Shown here: positions 1 through 10,763 of the stretch, one piece after another
Position numbering within the stretch: the stretch's first letter is position 1
How the letters are laid out: each line of letters begins with the position of its first letter
From: Zeus faber
Lineage: Eukaryota; Chordata; Actinopteri; Zeiformes; Zeidae
Assembly: GCA_960531495.1 (NCBI GenBank)
Contig: OY482849.1
Location: 27,713,999 to 27,777,998, forward strand
Reading direction: 5' to 3'
DNA: 64,000 nt
The notes under the pieces: model-generated
The model's database searches: none
Seen by the model: the letters and a program-made list of their open reading frames with translations, nothing else
Told to the model about the DNA's origin: nothing
Translations under genes and position numbers: made by a program

Positions 1-1838
1 CTACGATGATGACAACTTCTACTTCTGTAACTCTTGGTAATCATACAAGAGAGGTTGTGAGGATGAGATCCACCACCTATAAAACACTGATGACTTCTTT
101 GGTATCTAAAATGTCTGTAGATAAGACACTGACACCTATCGCTACATCCCCATCATCTGAGAAGTGGATAAATATAACTCAGAAGTCTATGGCGAAGTTG
201 GAAATTAAGTTAAATAATAGCAAGGAGAGCTCTGTAATTAGAGAGCCAATTGCTGAGGAGATTGATAGTAATTCAGGAGAAATAGCTCAGATGACGATGA
301 CAAATGTGGTCAATGATTTTCTTGAACCAGAGTGGAAATCAGAAGACATGACTGATCATCTTCATGCTTTAAGGAGGCGAGAAACCCAGTGGAAAGCATA
401 TGGGTTTGATTCCTCGGCGATGCAAATAACAGACCCATGGGCTAAGAGAAATCTGTGGTTCCAACAGATAACTCACTCCGTTAGAAGAACTACTAATTCC
501 AATTGTCCGTGTGTAGTGAAAGTTCCAGCTCCGGGCACATGGCCATCAATTCTAGAGACAGTACCGGAACCTTTGACGCCTGAATGTCAAAGTAATGCAT
601 TATCGTGGCTGCTATTCAGACAACAAGCAGCGAATGAAGTATGGCTGGCTCTGTCGGTTAAGCTATTTAGACCTGGACGTAGGTGTTCCTGGTTGAGAGA
701 ATTGCCATATTTAAATCTTCTGGATAAGTATGAAGATATTAGAACAGCAACACCTGAAGCAAAGGAAGTGGCACCTGCAAAAGGTATAGACTGCTTTTGT
801 TCTAATGATGCTCATGAAGGAGATGGTATGTTTATGGGGATATCAGAATGTGAAATCTACATGATGGAATTTGGAAAAAGTATAAAAAGAACGACTGGTG
901 AAACTTATAGAGTGACCTTTCATGCGCCAAATAGTCGTCATAGTAAAACATTGAGCGTAAAGAATCAAACTTTACCGGGTAATGTGACTATAGGAACATT
1001 CAAAGATATTTGGTGGGTATGTGGTGATAAAGCATACTTATTTCTGCCATATGGATGGACTGGATGTTGCTATATGGCACAGTTGAAACTTCCTTATGAT
1101 GTTTTTGTCCTTCAGAGGGGACAAAAGACAGATGAGGGTGATTCTGCAAAGACTGCCAAAAGTAGGAAGAAAAGAGAGTTGGCACAATTTCACAATTTGG
1201 AGTCTTATCATTGGAGGATATCTTTAGGAGAAAAATGGGCTATAGGATTGTTTCCATGGTACGGGGTTACATTCTTAGCTGATCATATTGATAATATCAC
1301 GTATACTCTACAAGGGTTTGTAAATGAGACCATAAGAGGTTTTGATTATTTGTCGAACGCACAGAGGAGTCATCGATTGACGTTGCTGAAACACGACATG
1401 GCTCTTGATTATATTTGATTATATTTTGGCCTTTGCGTGGCTTTAAATCTAACCGGAGGTGCCTGTTATACGTTGATTCCTGATGTCTCTGACACTATGA
1501 CTAACATCATAGATGCATTAAAACGTATACGGGATGCGTTTAGGCCATCAAAAGGAGCTGGGTGGTCAGTTAATGCTTGGCTGCAAGACAAATTAGGACC
1601 ATTAGGAGCTATAGTAGTTCAGGTTATGGGGGCTGCTCTTCTATCACTGTGTGTGATGTTTTGTTTTTGTACGGTGGTGTTGACCTTTGCTAAGGCCATG
1701 ATATTGAGATGGGTAGGAGTTGTAATGCCGGGAGAAAGTGTTCAGATACCACTCTTGGGTGGTAAGGACGTCAGGGAAGATGAGGAGGAAATAGTGATAA
1801 AGGAGGAGCTAATACTAGTAGAGAAATACCCATTTTGA
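1..1838 (+). pseudogene. ERV-A envelope (env), 5' partial, one in-frame stop
   Basis: Retroviral envelope glycoprotein remnant, reading open from the left window edge, so its true start lies outside. A furin-type RKKR site at about 1164-1175 separates surface and transmembrane subunits. The frame runs to a TGA at 1416-1418 and continues in the same frame to a stop at 1836-1838. Just after the TGA is a Cys-x9-Cys pair (codons 1434 and 1464) at the position where gamma-type Env usually has CX6CC. A hydrophobic membrane span at about 1610-1710 and a short acidic tail follow. The TGA lies in a locally duplicated gattatatt, so a small insertion probably replaced original sequence. No gag or pol is visible inside the window on this side. 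Family assignment rests on architecture, not on a search. Confidence 0.8.
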
Positions 1839-2857
1839 ATATCTGATTCCATCGTTTACTCAACACTATTGTTAACAAGGGAAATACATGGACAAAGGGG
1901 GGAAAGGAAAATGGTAATCATATATTGGAATAATGTTAAAGTATAATGCAAAAGGGAAATTATTATGCTGTATTTGATGTTTGTGCAAGAAACTGGCTGG
2001 TGATTCTTTCTTTCAGGACCAGTCTGATGTTGGCTGTGTCCAGAGATCCTAACAGCCTAATGGACTTGAACATTCAAACATGGACACTCGAAAATGGAGG
2101 AGGAAAATGGACGGCGGACCCTGAATGAAGACATCATGATCAGGAGTGTCGAGTGAAATATCATTAAAAATTGATGGTGTTAAAAAGCAATAGTTCAATA
2201 CATACATATTTGTCCTGAATGTTTTTATAATATTGGAGTTTGTTTACTACAATGGAACCTGTATTATTGATGAATATCCTGTACTCTACGCTAGATATTT
2301 TTAGCAAGACATATTACTTTGATTTGCTATTGTTTTCTTTGAGTTGTCTGTAGTAGGATGAAGTGAATACATTGGGACCTCAGGTATTTTCTTTTTTTGC
2401 GGTATTTGAGGGACATTGGTGCTAGGCAGGGAAAGGTCCACTGGAAGGTCCGATGGGTCGACCAGCCTGACTTTGGACAAATTTTTGATTTATTTCTGAG
2501 GCTCTAAATGTATGCATTTATATGTAACATCCTATACAGTAGTCTAAACCCTTCGTCTTTTTCTGTTAATTGATTTGGAGTACCTTAGGTGGTTGCCTGG
2601 GGCAGAGGGACCGTGAGAGAATTTTCCTGTCTTGATTGATTGATGGATGTTCTAAGAAAGGAAGCTGCCAGATGGGTTTTTCGCTCTCACACTCCACAAA
2701 TTTGCTGTATTGCTATGACTAAGCATGGTCAGAAGGGTATATTATAACCAATTGTGTTTTTTATTAAGTGATTTCTATTAAGCCAATTAACATCGTATGT
2801 TCAATTACTCTTCTCTCTGTCGAGACTTTGTGTAGTCTCGAAGGGGGGAAAATTAGA
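1839..2857 (+). other. ERV-A region between env and 3' LTR
   Basis: About 1 kb with no convincing gene. It ends in a purine tract (aaggggggaaaattag, about 2841-2856) that looks like a retroviral polypurine tract. Positions about 1916-2350 recur as reverse complement at about 38315-38745, which identifies the minus-strand element there as the same ERV family. A 60-codon ORF at 1946-2128 is not kept in that second copy, so I do not call it a gene. Confidence 0.65.
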
Positions 2858-3314
2858 TGTCTGGAAGGTTTGAGGTGAATAGGTCACTGAGCTCCCCGGG
2901 CTGAGATATAGTGCAGGAATAATAGTAACGTATGTTACTGTAGATTTACTGCCTTGTTGTCATAGGAAGAGCGAAGACAACAATGGGTCTAATCAGAGGT
3001 CCTATGGGAGAGAAAGGTTGTTTCCTCCAGCTTGACCAGAAGAGGAAATGTTTAGACTTATGACAGGACAGAGGCTGAGCAGGCACCTATGGGTTGGAAC
3101 CAGATGTGGTATGTTATCTCTGTACAGCTTTAAAAGCGAATGTTGAGCGTCACTTGGGAGAGATTCCATCTGGCTCGGGTCTCTCCCAGGACATCCATGG
3201 CAAGTCTGGTTTGATGCTGATTTGTGTAATAAAATAATTATTTTATTCAAGTCAGTGTCAGCGGTCACTCCTTCATTCTTCAACGCATCACACCCATCAA
3301 GAAACTAAACAACA
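2858..3314 (+). repeat. ERV-A 3' LTR
   Basis: Begins TG directly after the polypurine tract and ends CA, about 457 bp. It contains an AATAAA-type signal at about 3227 and a TTTAAAA element at about 3130. The sequence to its right (gataagataagg...) is receptor-intron sequence also seen at about 8284, so the provirus inserted into the receptor array. The end is uncertain by a few bases, and the matching target duplication lies outside the window. Confidence 0.6.
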
Positions 3315-3316
3315 CA

Positions 3317-3570
3317 GATAAGATAAGGATAGTGTGACGAAGAAAGAATGTTGCACAGTTATTTTTTCAATGTTATCCTAACTGAGTTTAAAGTGTATTG
3401 GTTCTGAACTTAAATTGTGCAATTTCATTTGCGGAGCCGTGGGTTTGGCTCAGTCCCAGAGTGCCCTTCTCTCTGTGAAGCTCCAATGACGTACATGGCG
3501 TGTGATGTTCTTTGGAAATAAACAAAATACGGCACGACCTCTTGAAGCATAAAGTTAGTGTTGAACATTG
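3317..3570 (-). pseudogene. Relic of a B-type receptor intron
   Basis: Matches the 5' part of the B-type coding intron found beside OR5 (about 20985-21230) and OR7 (about 34155-34400), without any exon. The 61-codon ORF read here recurs in several copies but is broken in others by indels, so it is intron sequence. It is fused on the right to an A-type leader exon relic. Confidence 0.7.
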
Positions 3571-3572
3571 CA

Positions 3573-3745
3573 AACTTTGAACACATCACCTCTATTAATA
3601 TAGATTTTTATGTGGACTTACCTGGGGTAAAAGTAATTTCGATAGGTTTTCTAATTGAAGTGCACGCAGGGTGAAGTTCTTCAATTCTGTTTCCATGATC
3701 TGGTCTGGGTTCATAGATAGCGGGATGGATCAGTCCTGGGGGTCG
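3573..3745 (-). pseudogene. Orphan A-type leader exon and decayed promoter
   Basis: Copy of the A-type leader exon, with an intact donor CAG/GTAAGT (exon end 3622). The TATA box seen in the live copies is changed to tatcta at 3713-3718. No receptor exon lies downstream on the minus strand before the retroviral LTR, so this promoter unit has lost its gene. Confidence 0.65.
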
Positions 3746-3756
3746 TTGCAGGCATG

Positions 3757-3898
3757 GGTGTGTGTGTGTGTGTGTGTGTGAGTGCGTGCATGTGTGTGTG
3801 TGTGTGTCTGTGTGTGTGTGTGTGTCTGTGTGTGTGTGTGTGTGTTTGTGCGTGTGTGCGTGCGCCCGTGCGTGTGTGCGTGTGTGTGTGTGTGTGTG
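3757..3898. repeat. (TG)n microsatellite, interrupted
   Basis: About 140 bp of TG dinucleotides with TC, CG and CA interruptions. The Cys-Val and Thr-His ORFs across it are artefacts. Confidence 0.95.
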
Positions 3899-4270
3899 GG
3901 CCTGCTGGGTGTTTTCCAGGTCAGATATTGTTTTTCAATCCTATTCAACATTGTTGAACAAAATGATAGAACCTTGATTTGGAAAATGAAAGAGAGCCAA
4001 TTCATTTTACTTTCATAGTCAATAGTCATCGTCATATTTCTTATTTTAATAGTGCTCTCTAATAGTTCATAGCAGTCTATGGCTGGCTGTTGGATATGCA
4101 ATTCAGTTGACCACAAACAGGAACATTTCTCTCTCAGGGCTCAACATCACGTACGAGCACTGGGGAAGAGCCTCTCGTGTCGTGCCTTGAGCTGTGAGCA
4201 AACAACCTTGAATTGCAATTGATTTCTCATTTTATCGTCCATTTTACTAAGGACTGAGATGCAAGTGTTC

Positions 4271-4276
4271 TTTATT
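4271..4276 (-). terminator. Candidate poly(A) signal of OR1
   Basis: AATAAA on the minus strand about 170 bp past the OR1 stop. The same signal is kept at 9144-9149 (OR2) and 13078-13083 (OR3) at nearly the same distance. Its use is inferred. Confidence 0.45.
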
Positions 4277-4445
4277 CAGAGGTAAAACAATAACTGATGA
4301 AACAAATTAATAATTCAAATTAATAATGACAAATGAGGATTGTTCTACATTTATCCTGACCTGAATCTAAGTGGGAATAAACAGCGAAAATCACCTTTGA
4401 TCTGACACCCATACAACAATATATGGTTAATATATTTTGTTCAAT

Positions 4446-6456
4446 TCAGCTTGAACCAATACACACACAGAGTCTTTGTGGAGGCTCTTCATTGCCCTCA
4501 TTGGGCTTGGTTCTGGTTCTGCACAGTAGATGTCCTCTCAGATACTTCCTGAATGTCTGGTCTCGCAGCCCGTACACGATGGGGCTCAGGAACCTGGGGA
4601 GGATCTGGATGATGATGTAACAAATGGACAGCGAGGTTCTGTAATGTTGGGGGAACCAGCGGTACATCGCTTCCTTTAAGATGGGGGCGATGTAGGTGAG
4701 CATACAGAGGAGCAGCTGGAAGCCGTGGAGCAGGATAGTGTTCTGGGCCTTCTTGGAACCGGAGGTGGCCCCCTTGGCGACGAACAGGATCCTGAAATAT
4801 GTGTAGGCCAAGGCGAGCCACACCAGCACCAGAAACACCACGTTGTACACCCAGACCTTCATCGCCAGAGTGGTACTGGGAAAGACGTTGTTCCTGATGC
4901 AGAACACCCGAGAGCTGAAGAAGTCCAGTGGCTCTGTGGCCAACGTGGCCAAGAGGTCCGGCACCACGGCAGCACTGCTGGTCAGCCAGATCAATCCAAT
5001 CAGGGCGTAGGTCCTGCGGAGGGTGCAGAGCTGGGCATGGCGCAGCGGCAGGCACACGGCCACGCAGCACTCGGCCGCCATGACGACCAGGTTGAGGGGC
5101 GTGTTCTGCGTCGTGAGGGCAGCTAGAACGATGAGTTGGCAGCAGAGACACACATTGATGGTGTAGAAGATGAAGCTGACGATGAAGAGGGTGACAGAGA
5201 CTGTGAGCTGGATCATGTCGTTGATCACCAGGTGGATGAAGAGGACGTAGCGCGGGTTCATATAGAAGATCTGAAAAACGCAAAACACGGTGCGAGGGAT
5301 TTAGTGAGGGTGGAGGATGCGGAGGACGACCTCCAGTGTGACATCACTTCATAAGACAGTTCCATAAACAAGGCCTGACAATAACTTTTCGAACCATCGA
5401 ACCGGCTGATCAAATGGTTGCCGAAATTTAATCATTTTAGAGCAATTAATTTCAATCCATATTTCAATATTCTCGCTCTTTTCATCATGTCTGGCAGAGT
5501 AAATCAATGTTTCAGGATAAGCTTCTTTTGCTTGGAATGGAGGCTAGCTACACATAAAGATGTCCCAATGCTGTTATGCTGTCTGTCAGCGCTCAATGAA
5601 TGACTCTCGTCCAATCAAATTACTCAGAAGATCAAAGCCAACACCACAGCGATCAGGGCTTGAAAGACTGTTTAACACAGTGGGTGGATGAGCTGGAGTA
5701 CGTTGCTTTTTCTGACTGGTTGTTCAGGGCCTTGGTTTAGTCGACAAATCCGTTTTTGCAACTTTTGACTCTCAGGGGAAATGGGCCAATTACAGCCACA
5801 TCATCTACACTAGGATCTTTAACAAGACATTGATTATGTGATGCGTACACTCACAGTCCTCCAGTGATGGTTTAAGAAATCATTCCTGGCCACTTGAAGA
5901 TGGTTTTCAGTGCAATCAGGACCGAAAGCTAAAATGAGTTTGACAGCCCTGCAATAATCAACCAGCAGATTAGATTCTGAATTTAAGGAACCAGCAATCA
6001 ATAACTATGTGAAAAACAAGACCTCTATGTCATTTGAATTAATCATGTGCTGCTGAATATGTGCTGCTGGCATTACATTAGATGAGATCATTGACATTTT
6101 TGTCCAGGGTGACCGACACTAACTAGGATGCAGTGGCTCAGGAGGTAGAGCGGGTCATCTAGTGAGCAAGTTAGAGATGTTTTTTGATTTGATAAGTGAC
6201 TTTGAATACTTGAATCATCACTCTTAGCATTTAGTGTTGGATTCATATCAGTATTCAGTTCCTTCAGATGGATAGAGTGGCAGAAAGGAGTGATTTGATG
6301 CCGGACCTGGTGCTTGTTGAAGGTGTGGACCAGTGTTCCGTTGATGTAGTTGATGCAGACGCATAGCGCCGCGACGATCACGTTGTTGGTCGAAACCATG
6401 GAGGGACCATTGTACGTCCGGGCCGTCACGTTGGCAAGGTCAAATGAGTAATTCAT
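4446..6456 (-). CDS. OR1: odorant receptor 131-2-like (A-type), two coding exons
   Basis: Seven-TM odorant receptor of olfactory neurons. Exon 1 is 6307-6456 (50 codons from ATG, TM1, ends ...NKHQ at a GT donor); exon 2 is 4446-5270 (274 codons plus stop), after acceptor TTTTTCAG. The intron is phase 0, 1036 bp, and lies in intracellular loop 1. Total 324 aa, normal for the family. Family marks: NPRY at the start of TM2, D68 in VIND (the conserved TM2 Asp), paired Cys before TM3 and in loop 2 (RVFC), PLRHAQ after TM3, KAQNT..LH in TM6 and SPIVYGLRDQTFRKYL closing TM7. TM3 ends E117-C118-C119 in place of D/ERY. N-glycosylation NVT is in the N-terminus. Leader exon and TATA box lie at about 7629-7726. 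The family name comes from recognising these motifs; which paralogue it is cannot be told. Confidence 0.93.
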
Positions 6457-6477
6457 GAGGCGGCGCGGTGGCGTCTC

Positions 6478-7628
6478 CTGGATTCAAATGTGCTGTCTTG
6501 TTATCAAAAACAAATTAAATTTAATTATTCATACGACTGTTTTGATGTTACATCTGTCATCATCATGTTGAGGTCACTGGGGCAGCTTGTCATAATGAAT
6601 GTTATTGTGCAAAATCTGCCCCTCATGAAATGCAAGACAGACATTATATGTGTAACATACTAAAAACATGCCAGCAAATAATAAAAACATGCTCATTATG
6701 ACCCGTTTGATGAATAATTACTGCATATTGTGGACTTTGTAATGAAAAAAGAGTGGTGGAATATCAAGGGAAACCTGTCCTATGTGGAGAAAAAAAATAA
6801 AATATCCGGTCAAGTTTGTAATGATAGTCAGTAACATGAGGATCATTTGAAATAATTACTTATTTAGGATGTTAAAGAAGCATATGTCACAATTTTGAGG
6901 TGACTTTTATAGCACAGTCCAATTCTGGCCGAAACAGTATTCATTGGTTAAACTTTGAAACATATTACAAGGGTTAAAAAACAGTTGAAAGAGCAGAGAC
7001 TAGGATTGTTTTGACAAAATGTTAAATGATACTAAATTAAAATAATAAATTATAAAACACTTCTATCTGAGTTTGTGCTGAAAAAGATGGTTCTATGCAT
7101 CATGGGTGCAACTGTTAGGAAGGAAATTGATCCAGTTGTGGTTTTCGGCAGAAAATGGGAGGTAGACATGTCACGTCACCATGTTTTTTAGGAGCTGAAT
7201 TTGAATCGAAATTATGATATTTTGTGCTGAGTTCATATCGAGCCGCATGCTGGTGCCTGAAAAAGAACCAAAAGCAGAACTCCAGAGGGTTGAATGAAAA
7301 CAACATATTCAATCCAAGGTGTACGACATCTTTACACCGTTAAAGGAATCAACATTTTTTTAAGCTCTTTTTGTCTATTTCCCCTTGAAAACAGCACACA
7401 TCACTGTGCTGAGCTGCAGTGATTCAACTCATTTCAACTAGATTTGATTTCTGAACGTGAATCCTGCTTTAAATAACGGCTGAAAACAATAAAAAAAAAA
7501 AAGTCTCAATTATTTTTTTCCATTTTTAATTTAAATTAAAAAAAAAAAAATCAAGTGACATAAGGCTTTGAACATTGCAATCTTTAAACACATCACCTCT
7601 ATAAATATAGATTTTTACTGGGACTTAC
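6478..7628 (-). other. OR1 leader intron
   Basis: AT-rich, no gene. It is nearly identical to the OR2 and OR3 leader introns. A 65-codon ORF at 7115-7312 is identical to one at 11417-11614 but is lost in the OR3 copy, so it reflects recent duplication and not coding constraint. Confidence 0.6.
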
Positions 7629-7726
7629 CTGGGGTCAAAGTAATTTCTATGGGTTTTCTTATTGGAGTGCACACAGTGGGAGGTTATTCAGTTCTGTTTC
7701 CATGATCTGGTCTGGGTTCGTATATA
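7629..7726 (-). promoter_or_regulatory. OR1 core promoter and non-coding leader exon
   Basis: TATATA at 7721-7726 on the minus strand and a strong donor CAG/GTAAGTCC with last exon base 7629, 92 bp apart. The same arrangement stands before OR2 and OR3. The likely acceptor is ...AATCCAG just 5' of the OR1 ATG (exon 1 from about 6477). The transcription start, about 25-30 bp from TATA, is inferred. Confidence 0.6.
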
Positions 7727-7762
7727 GCGGGATGGATCAGTCCTGGGGGTCTTTGCAGGCAT

Positions 7763-7890
<128 letters not shown>

Positions 7891-7942
7891 AAATACACCG
7901 AAATAAGTTTGTTTTATGATTACGATTAAGAGGATATTACAA

Positions 7943-8534
7943 AATGTGTTTGGGTGGAGAGAATAATGGAGGATGAATGCAAGGCCGGAGAGGAGAGACA
8001 ACTGCAGACATGGATAAGGCCCAACCCCCCATACTCTCCAAAAAATAAACATAAAAAAATTGAAGATTTGTTTAGCTAAAATTGACATTGTTCACTGACA
8101 GGGTAAGGGTTAAGATCAGGAATGACATTGGTATCACCAACTGTCATAATAATATCAGCTAATCATATGATCTGTGACTTGGGCTCTAACATGGCGCATA
8201 GAGAAAACAACAGCACCATTTGGAGAAGTTCCCCACAGAAAATTGAAAATCAACTTCTGAAACTGTTGAATGTTGAGAGAGCAGATAAGATAAGGACAGT
8301 GTGACGAGGAAAGAATGTTGCACAGTTATTTTTTTTAATGTTATCCCAACTGAGTTTAAAGTGTATTGGTTCTGAACTTAAATTGTGCGATTTCATTTGC
8401 GGAGCCGTGGGTTTGGCTCAGTCCCAGAGTGCCCTTCTCTCTGTGAAGCTCCAATGACGTACATGGCGTGTGATGTTCTTTGGAAATAAACAAAACACGG
8501 CACGACCTCTTGAAGCATAAAGTTTGTGTTGAAC
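7943..8534 (-). pseudogene. Relic of a B-type receptor intron, exons missing
   Basis: Contiguous copy of B-type intron sequence, starting about 35 bp 5' of where exon 2 should be (compare 33815-34400 beside OR7). It carries no coding exon. The left junction joins A-type upstream sequence in a short gtttgg/gggtgg overlap; the right junction enters an A-type leader intron. It is the trace of recombination between the two receptor subfamilies. Confidence 0.75.
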
Positions 8535-8537
8535 ATT

Positions 8538-8652
8538 GCAAACTTTGAACACATCACCTCAATTAATATAGATTTTTATGTTCTCTTACCTGGGGTAAAA
8601 GTAATTTCGATAGGTTTTCTAATTGGAGTGCACGCAGGGTGAAGTTCTTCAG

Positions 8653-8655
<3 letters not shown>
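8538..8655 (-). pseudogene. Orphan A-type leader exon, TATA region lost
   Basis: Second orphan leader exon, with donor base 8590. It is cut off by a (TG)n tract where its TATA box should be. Same layout as the orphan at 3573-3745. Confidence 0.6.
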
Positions 8656-8694
<39 letters not shown>

Positions 8695-8740
8695 TTGTGT
8701 GTCTGTGTGTGTGTGCATGCGTCCGTGCGTGCGTGCGTGC

Positions 8741-8771
<31 letters not shown>
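8656..8771. repeat. (TG)n microsatellite with CGTG block
   Basis: About 116 bp of TG with a run of CGTG units in the middle. It interrupts the orphan leader exon. Confidence 0.95.
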
Positions 8772-9318
8772 GGCCTGCTGGGTGTTTTCCAGGTCAGATT
8801 TTGTTTTTCAGTCCTATTCAACATTGTTGAACAAAATGATAGAACCTTGAGTTGGAAAATGAAAGAGAGCAAATTAATTTTACTTTCATAGTCAATAGTT
8901 ATCGTCATATTTCTTATTTTAATAGTGCTCTCTAATAGTTCATAGCAGTCTATGGCTGGCTGTTGGATATGCAATTCAATCGACCACAAACAGGAACATT
9001 TTTCTCTCAGGACTCAACACCACGTACGAGCACTGTTGAAGAACCTCTCGTGTCGTGCCTCAAGCTGTGAGCAAACAACCTTGAATTGCAATTGATTTCT
9101 CATTTTATCTTCCATTTTACTAAGAACTCAAATGCAAGTGTTCTTTATTCAGAGGTAAAACGATAACTGATGAAACAAATTAATAATTCTCATTAATAAT
9201 GACAAATAAGGATTGTTCTACGTTTATCCTGACCTGAATCTAAGTGGGAATAAACAGTGAAAATCACCTTTGATCTGACACCCATACGACAATATATGGT
9301 TCATATATTTTGTTCAAT

Positions 9319-10763
9319 TCACCTTGAACCAATACACACACAGAGTCTTTGTGGAGGCCCTTCATTGCCCTCATTGGGCTTGGTTCTGGTTCTGCACAGC
9401 AGATGTCCTCTCAGATACTTCCTGAATGTCTGGTCTCGCAGCCCGTACACGATGGGGCTCAGGAACCTGGGGAGGATCTGGATGATGATGTAGCAAATGA
9501 ACAGCGAGATTGCGTAATGTTTGGGGAACCAGAGGTACAGCGATTCCTTCAAGATGGGGGCGATATAGGTGAGCATGCAGAAGAGCAACTGGAAGCCGTG
9601 AAGCAGGATAGTGTTCTGGGCCTTCTTGGAACCGGAGGTGGCCCCCTTGACGACGAACAGGATCCTGAAGTAGGTGTAGGCCAAGGCGAGCCACACCAGC
9701 ACCAGAAACACCACGTTGTACACCCAGACCTTCGTCGCCAGAGTGGTACTGGGGAAGACGTTGTTCCTGATGCAGAACACCCGAGAGCTGAAGAAGTCCA
9801 GTGGCTCTGTGGCCAGCGTGACCAAGAGGTCCGGCACCACGGCAGCACTGCTGGTCAGCCAGATCAATCCAATCAGGGCGTAGGTCCTGCGGAGGGTGCA
9901 GAGCTGAGCATGGCGCAGCGGCAGGCACACGGCCACGCAGCACTCGGCCGCCATGACGACCAGGTTGAGGGGCGTGTTCTGAGTGGTGAGGGCGGCCAGA
10001 AGGATGAAGTGGCAGCAGAGACACACATTGATGGTGGAGAAGATGTAGAAGAGGATGAAGAGGGTGACGGAGACTGTGAGCTGGATCATGTCATTGATCA
10101 CCAGGTGGATGAAGAGGACGTAGCGCGGGTTCACATAGAAGATCTGAAAAACGCAAAACACGGTACGAGGGATTTCGTGAGGGTGGAGGATGTGGAGGAC
10201 GACCTCCAGTGTGACATCAATTCATAAGACAGTTCCATAAACAAGGCCTGACAATAACTTTTCGAACCATACATCAGCTGTTGGCTGATCAAATGGTTGT
10301 CGAAATTTAATCATTTTAGAGTAAGTAATTTCAACTCATATTTCAATATTCTCTCTTCTTTCATCATGTCTGGCAACGTAAATCAATGTTTCAGGATAAG
10401 CTCCATTTGCTTGGAATGGAGGCTAGCTACACATAAAGATGTCCCAATGCTGTTATGCTGTCGGTCAGCGCTCATTGAATCAGGAATATATGTATATATA
10501 TATATACATATGATAATTTAATCATCACTCTTAGCATTTAGTGTTAGATTCATATCAGAATTAAGTTCCTTCAGATGGACAGAGTGGCAGAAAGGAGTGA
10601 TTTGATGCCGGACCTGGTGCTTGTTGAAGATGTGGACCAGTGTGCCATTGATGTAGTTGATGCAGACGCATAGCGCCGCGACGATCACGTTCTTGGTCCA
10701 AACCATGGAGAGGTCATTGTACGTCCGGGCCGTCACGTTGTTAAGGTCAAATGAGAAATTCAT
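9319..10763 (-). CDS. OR2: odorant receptor 131-2-like (A-type), two coding exons
   Basis: Exon 1 is 10614-10763 (50 codons), exon 2 is 9319-10143; 324 aa, phase-0 intron of 470 bp. The intron is less than half the size of its neighbours' because an internal block has been replaced by a short (TA)n stretch near 10490-10510; both splice sites are kept. Most divergent of the three A-type proteins: the end of TM2 reads ILFYIFS and the loop before TM7 reads ESLYLWFPKHYAIS, where OR1 and OR3 share EAMYRWFPQHY. That loop faces outward, so ligand preference could differ (inference). D68, the loop Cys pair and SPIVYGLRD are intact; TM3 ends E-C-C. Confidence 0.93.

Noticed and set aside
1946-2128. 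60-codon ORF after env, considered as an accessory retroviral gene
   Set aside because: Not preserved in the second ERV-A copy at about 38500-38715, where deletions break it.
3754-4018. Cys/Val-rich and Thr/His-rich ORFs over TG tracts
   Set aside because: Products of dinucleotide repeats.
7115-7312. 65-codon ORF identical between the OR1 and OR2 leader introns
   Set aside because: Lost in the OR3 copy, and surrounding non-coding sequence is equally similar.
8356-8541. 61-codon minus-strand ORF seen again at 3388, 21049, 27530 and 34219
   Set aside because: It lies in B-type intron sequence; copies have indels that change the frame, so recurrence is due to duplication.
9349-10227. Long plus-strand ORFs opposite receptor exon 2 (also 13283-13942, 20182-20835, 57006-57734)
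   Set aside because: They mirror the GC-rich receptor codons, have no start context or domain, and break at different points in the paralogues.
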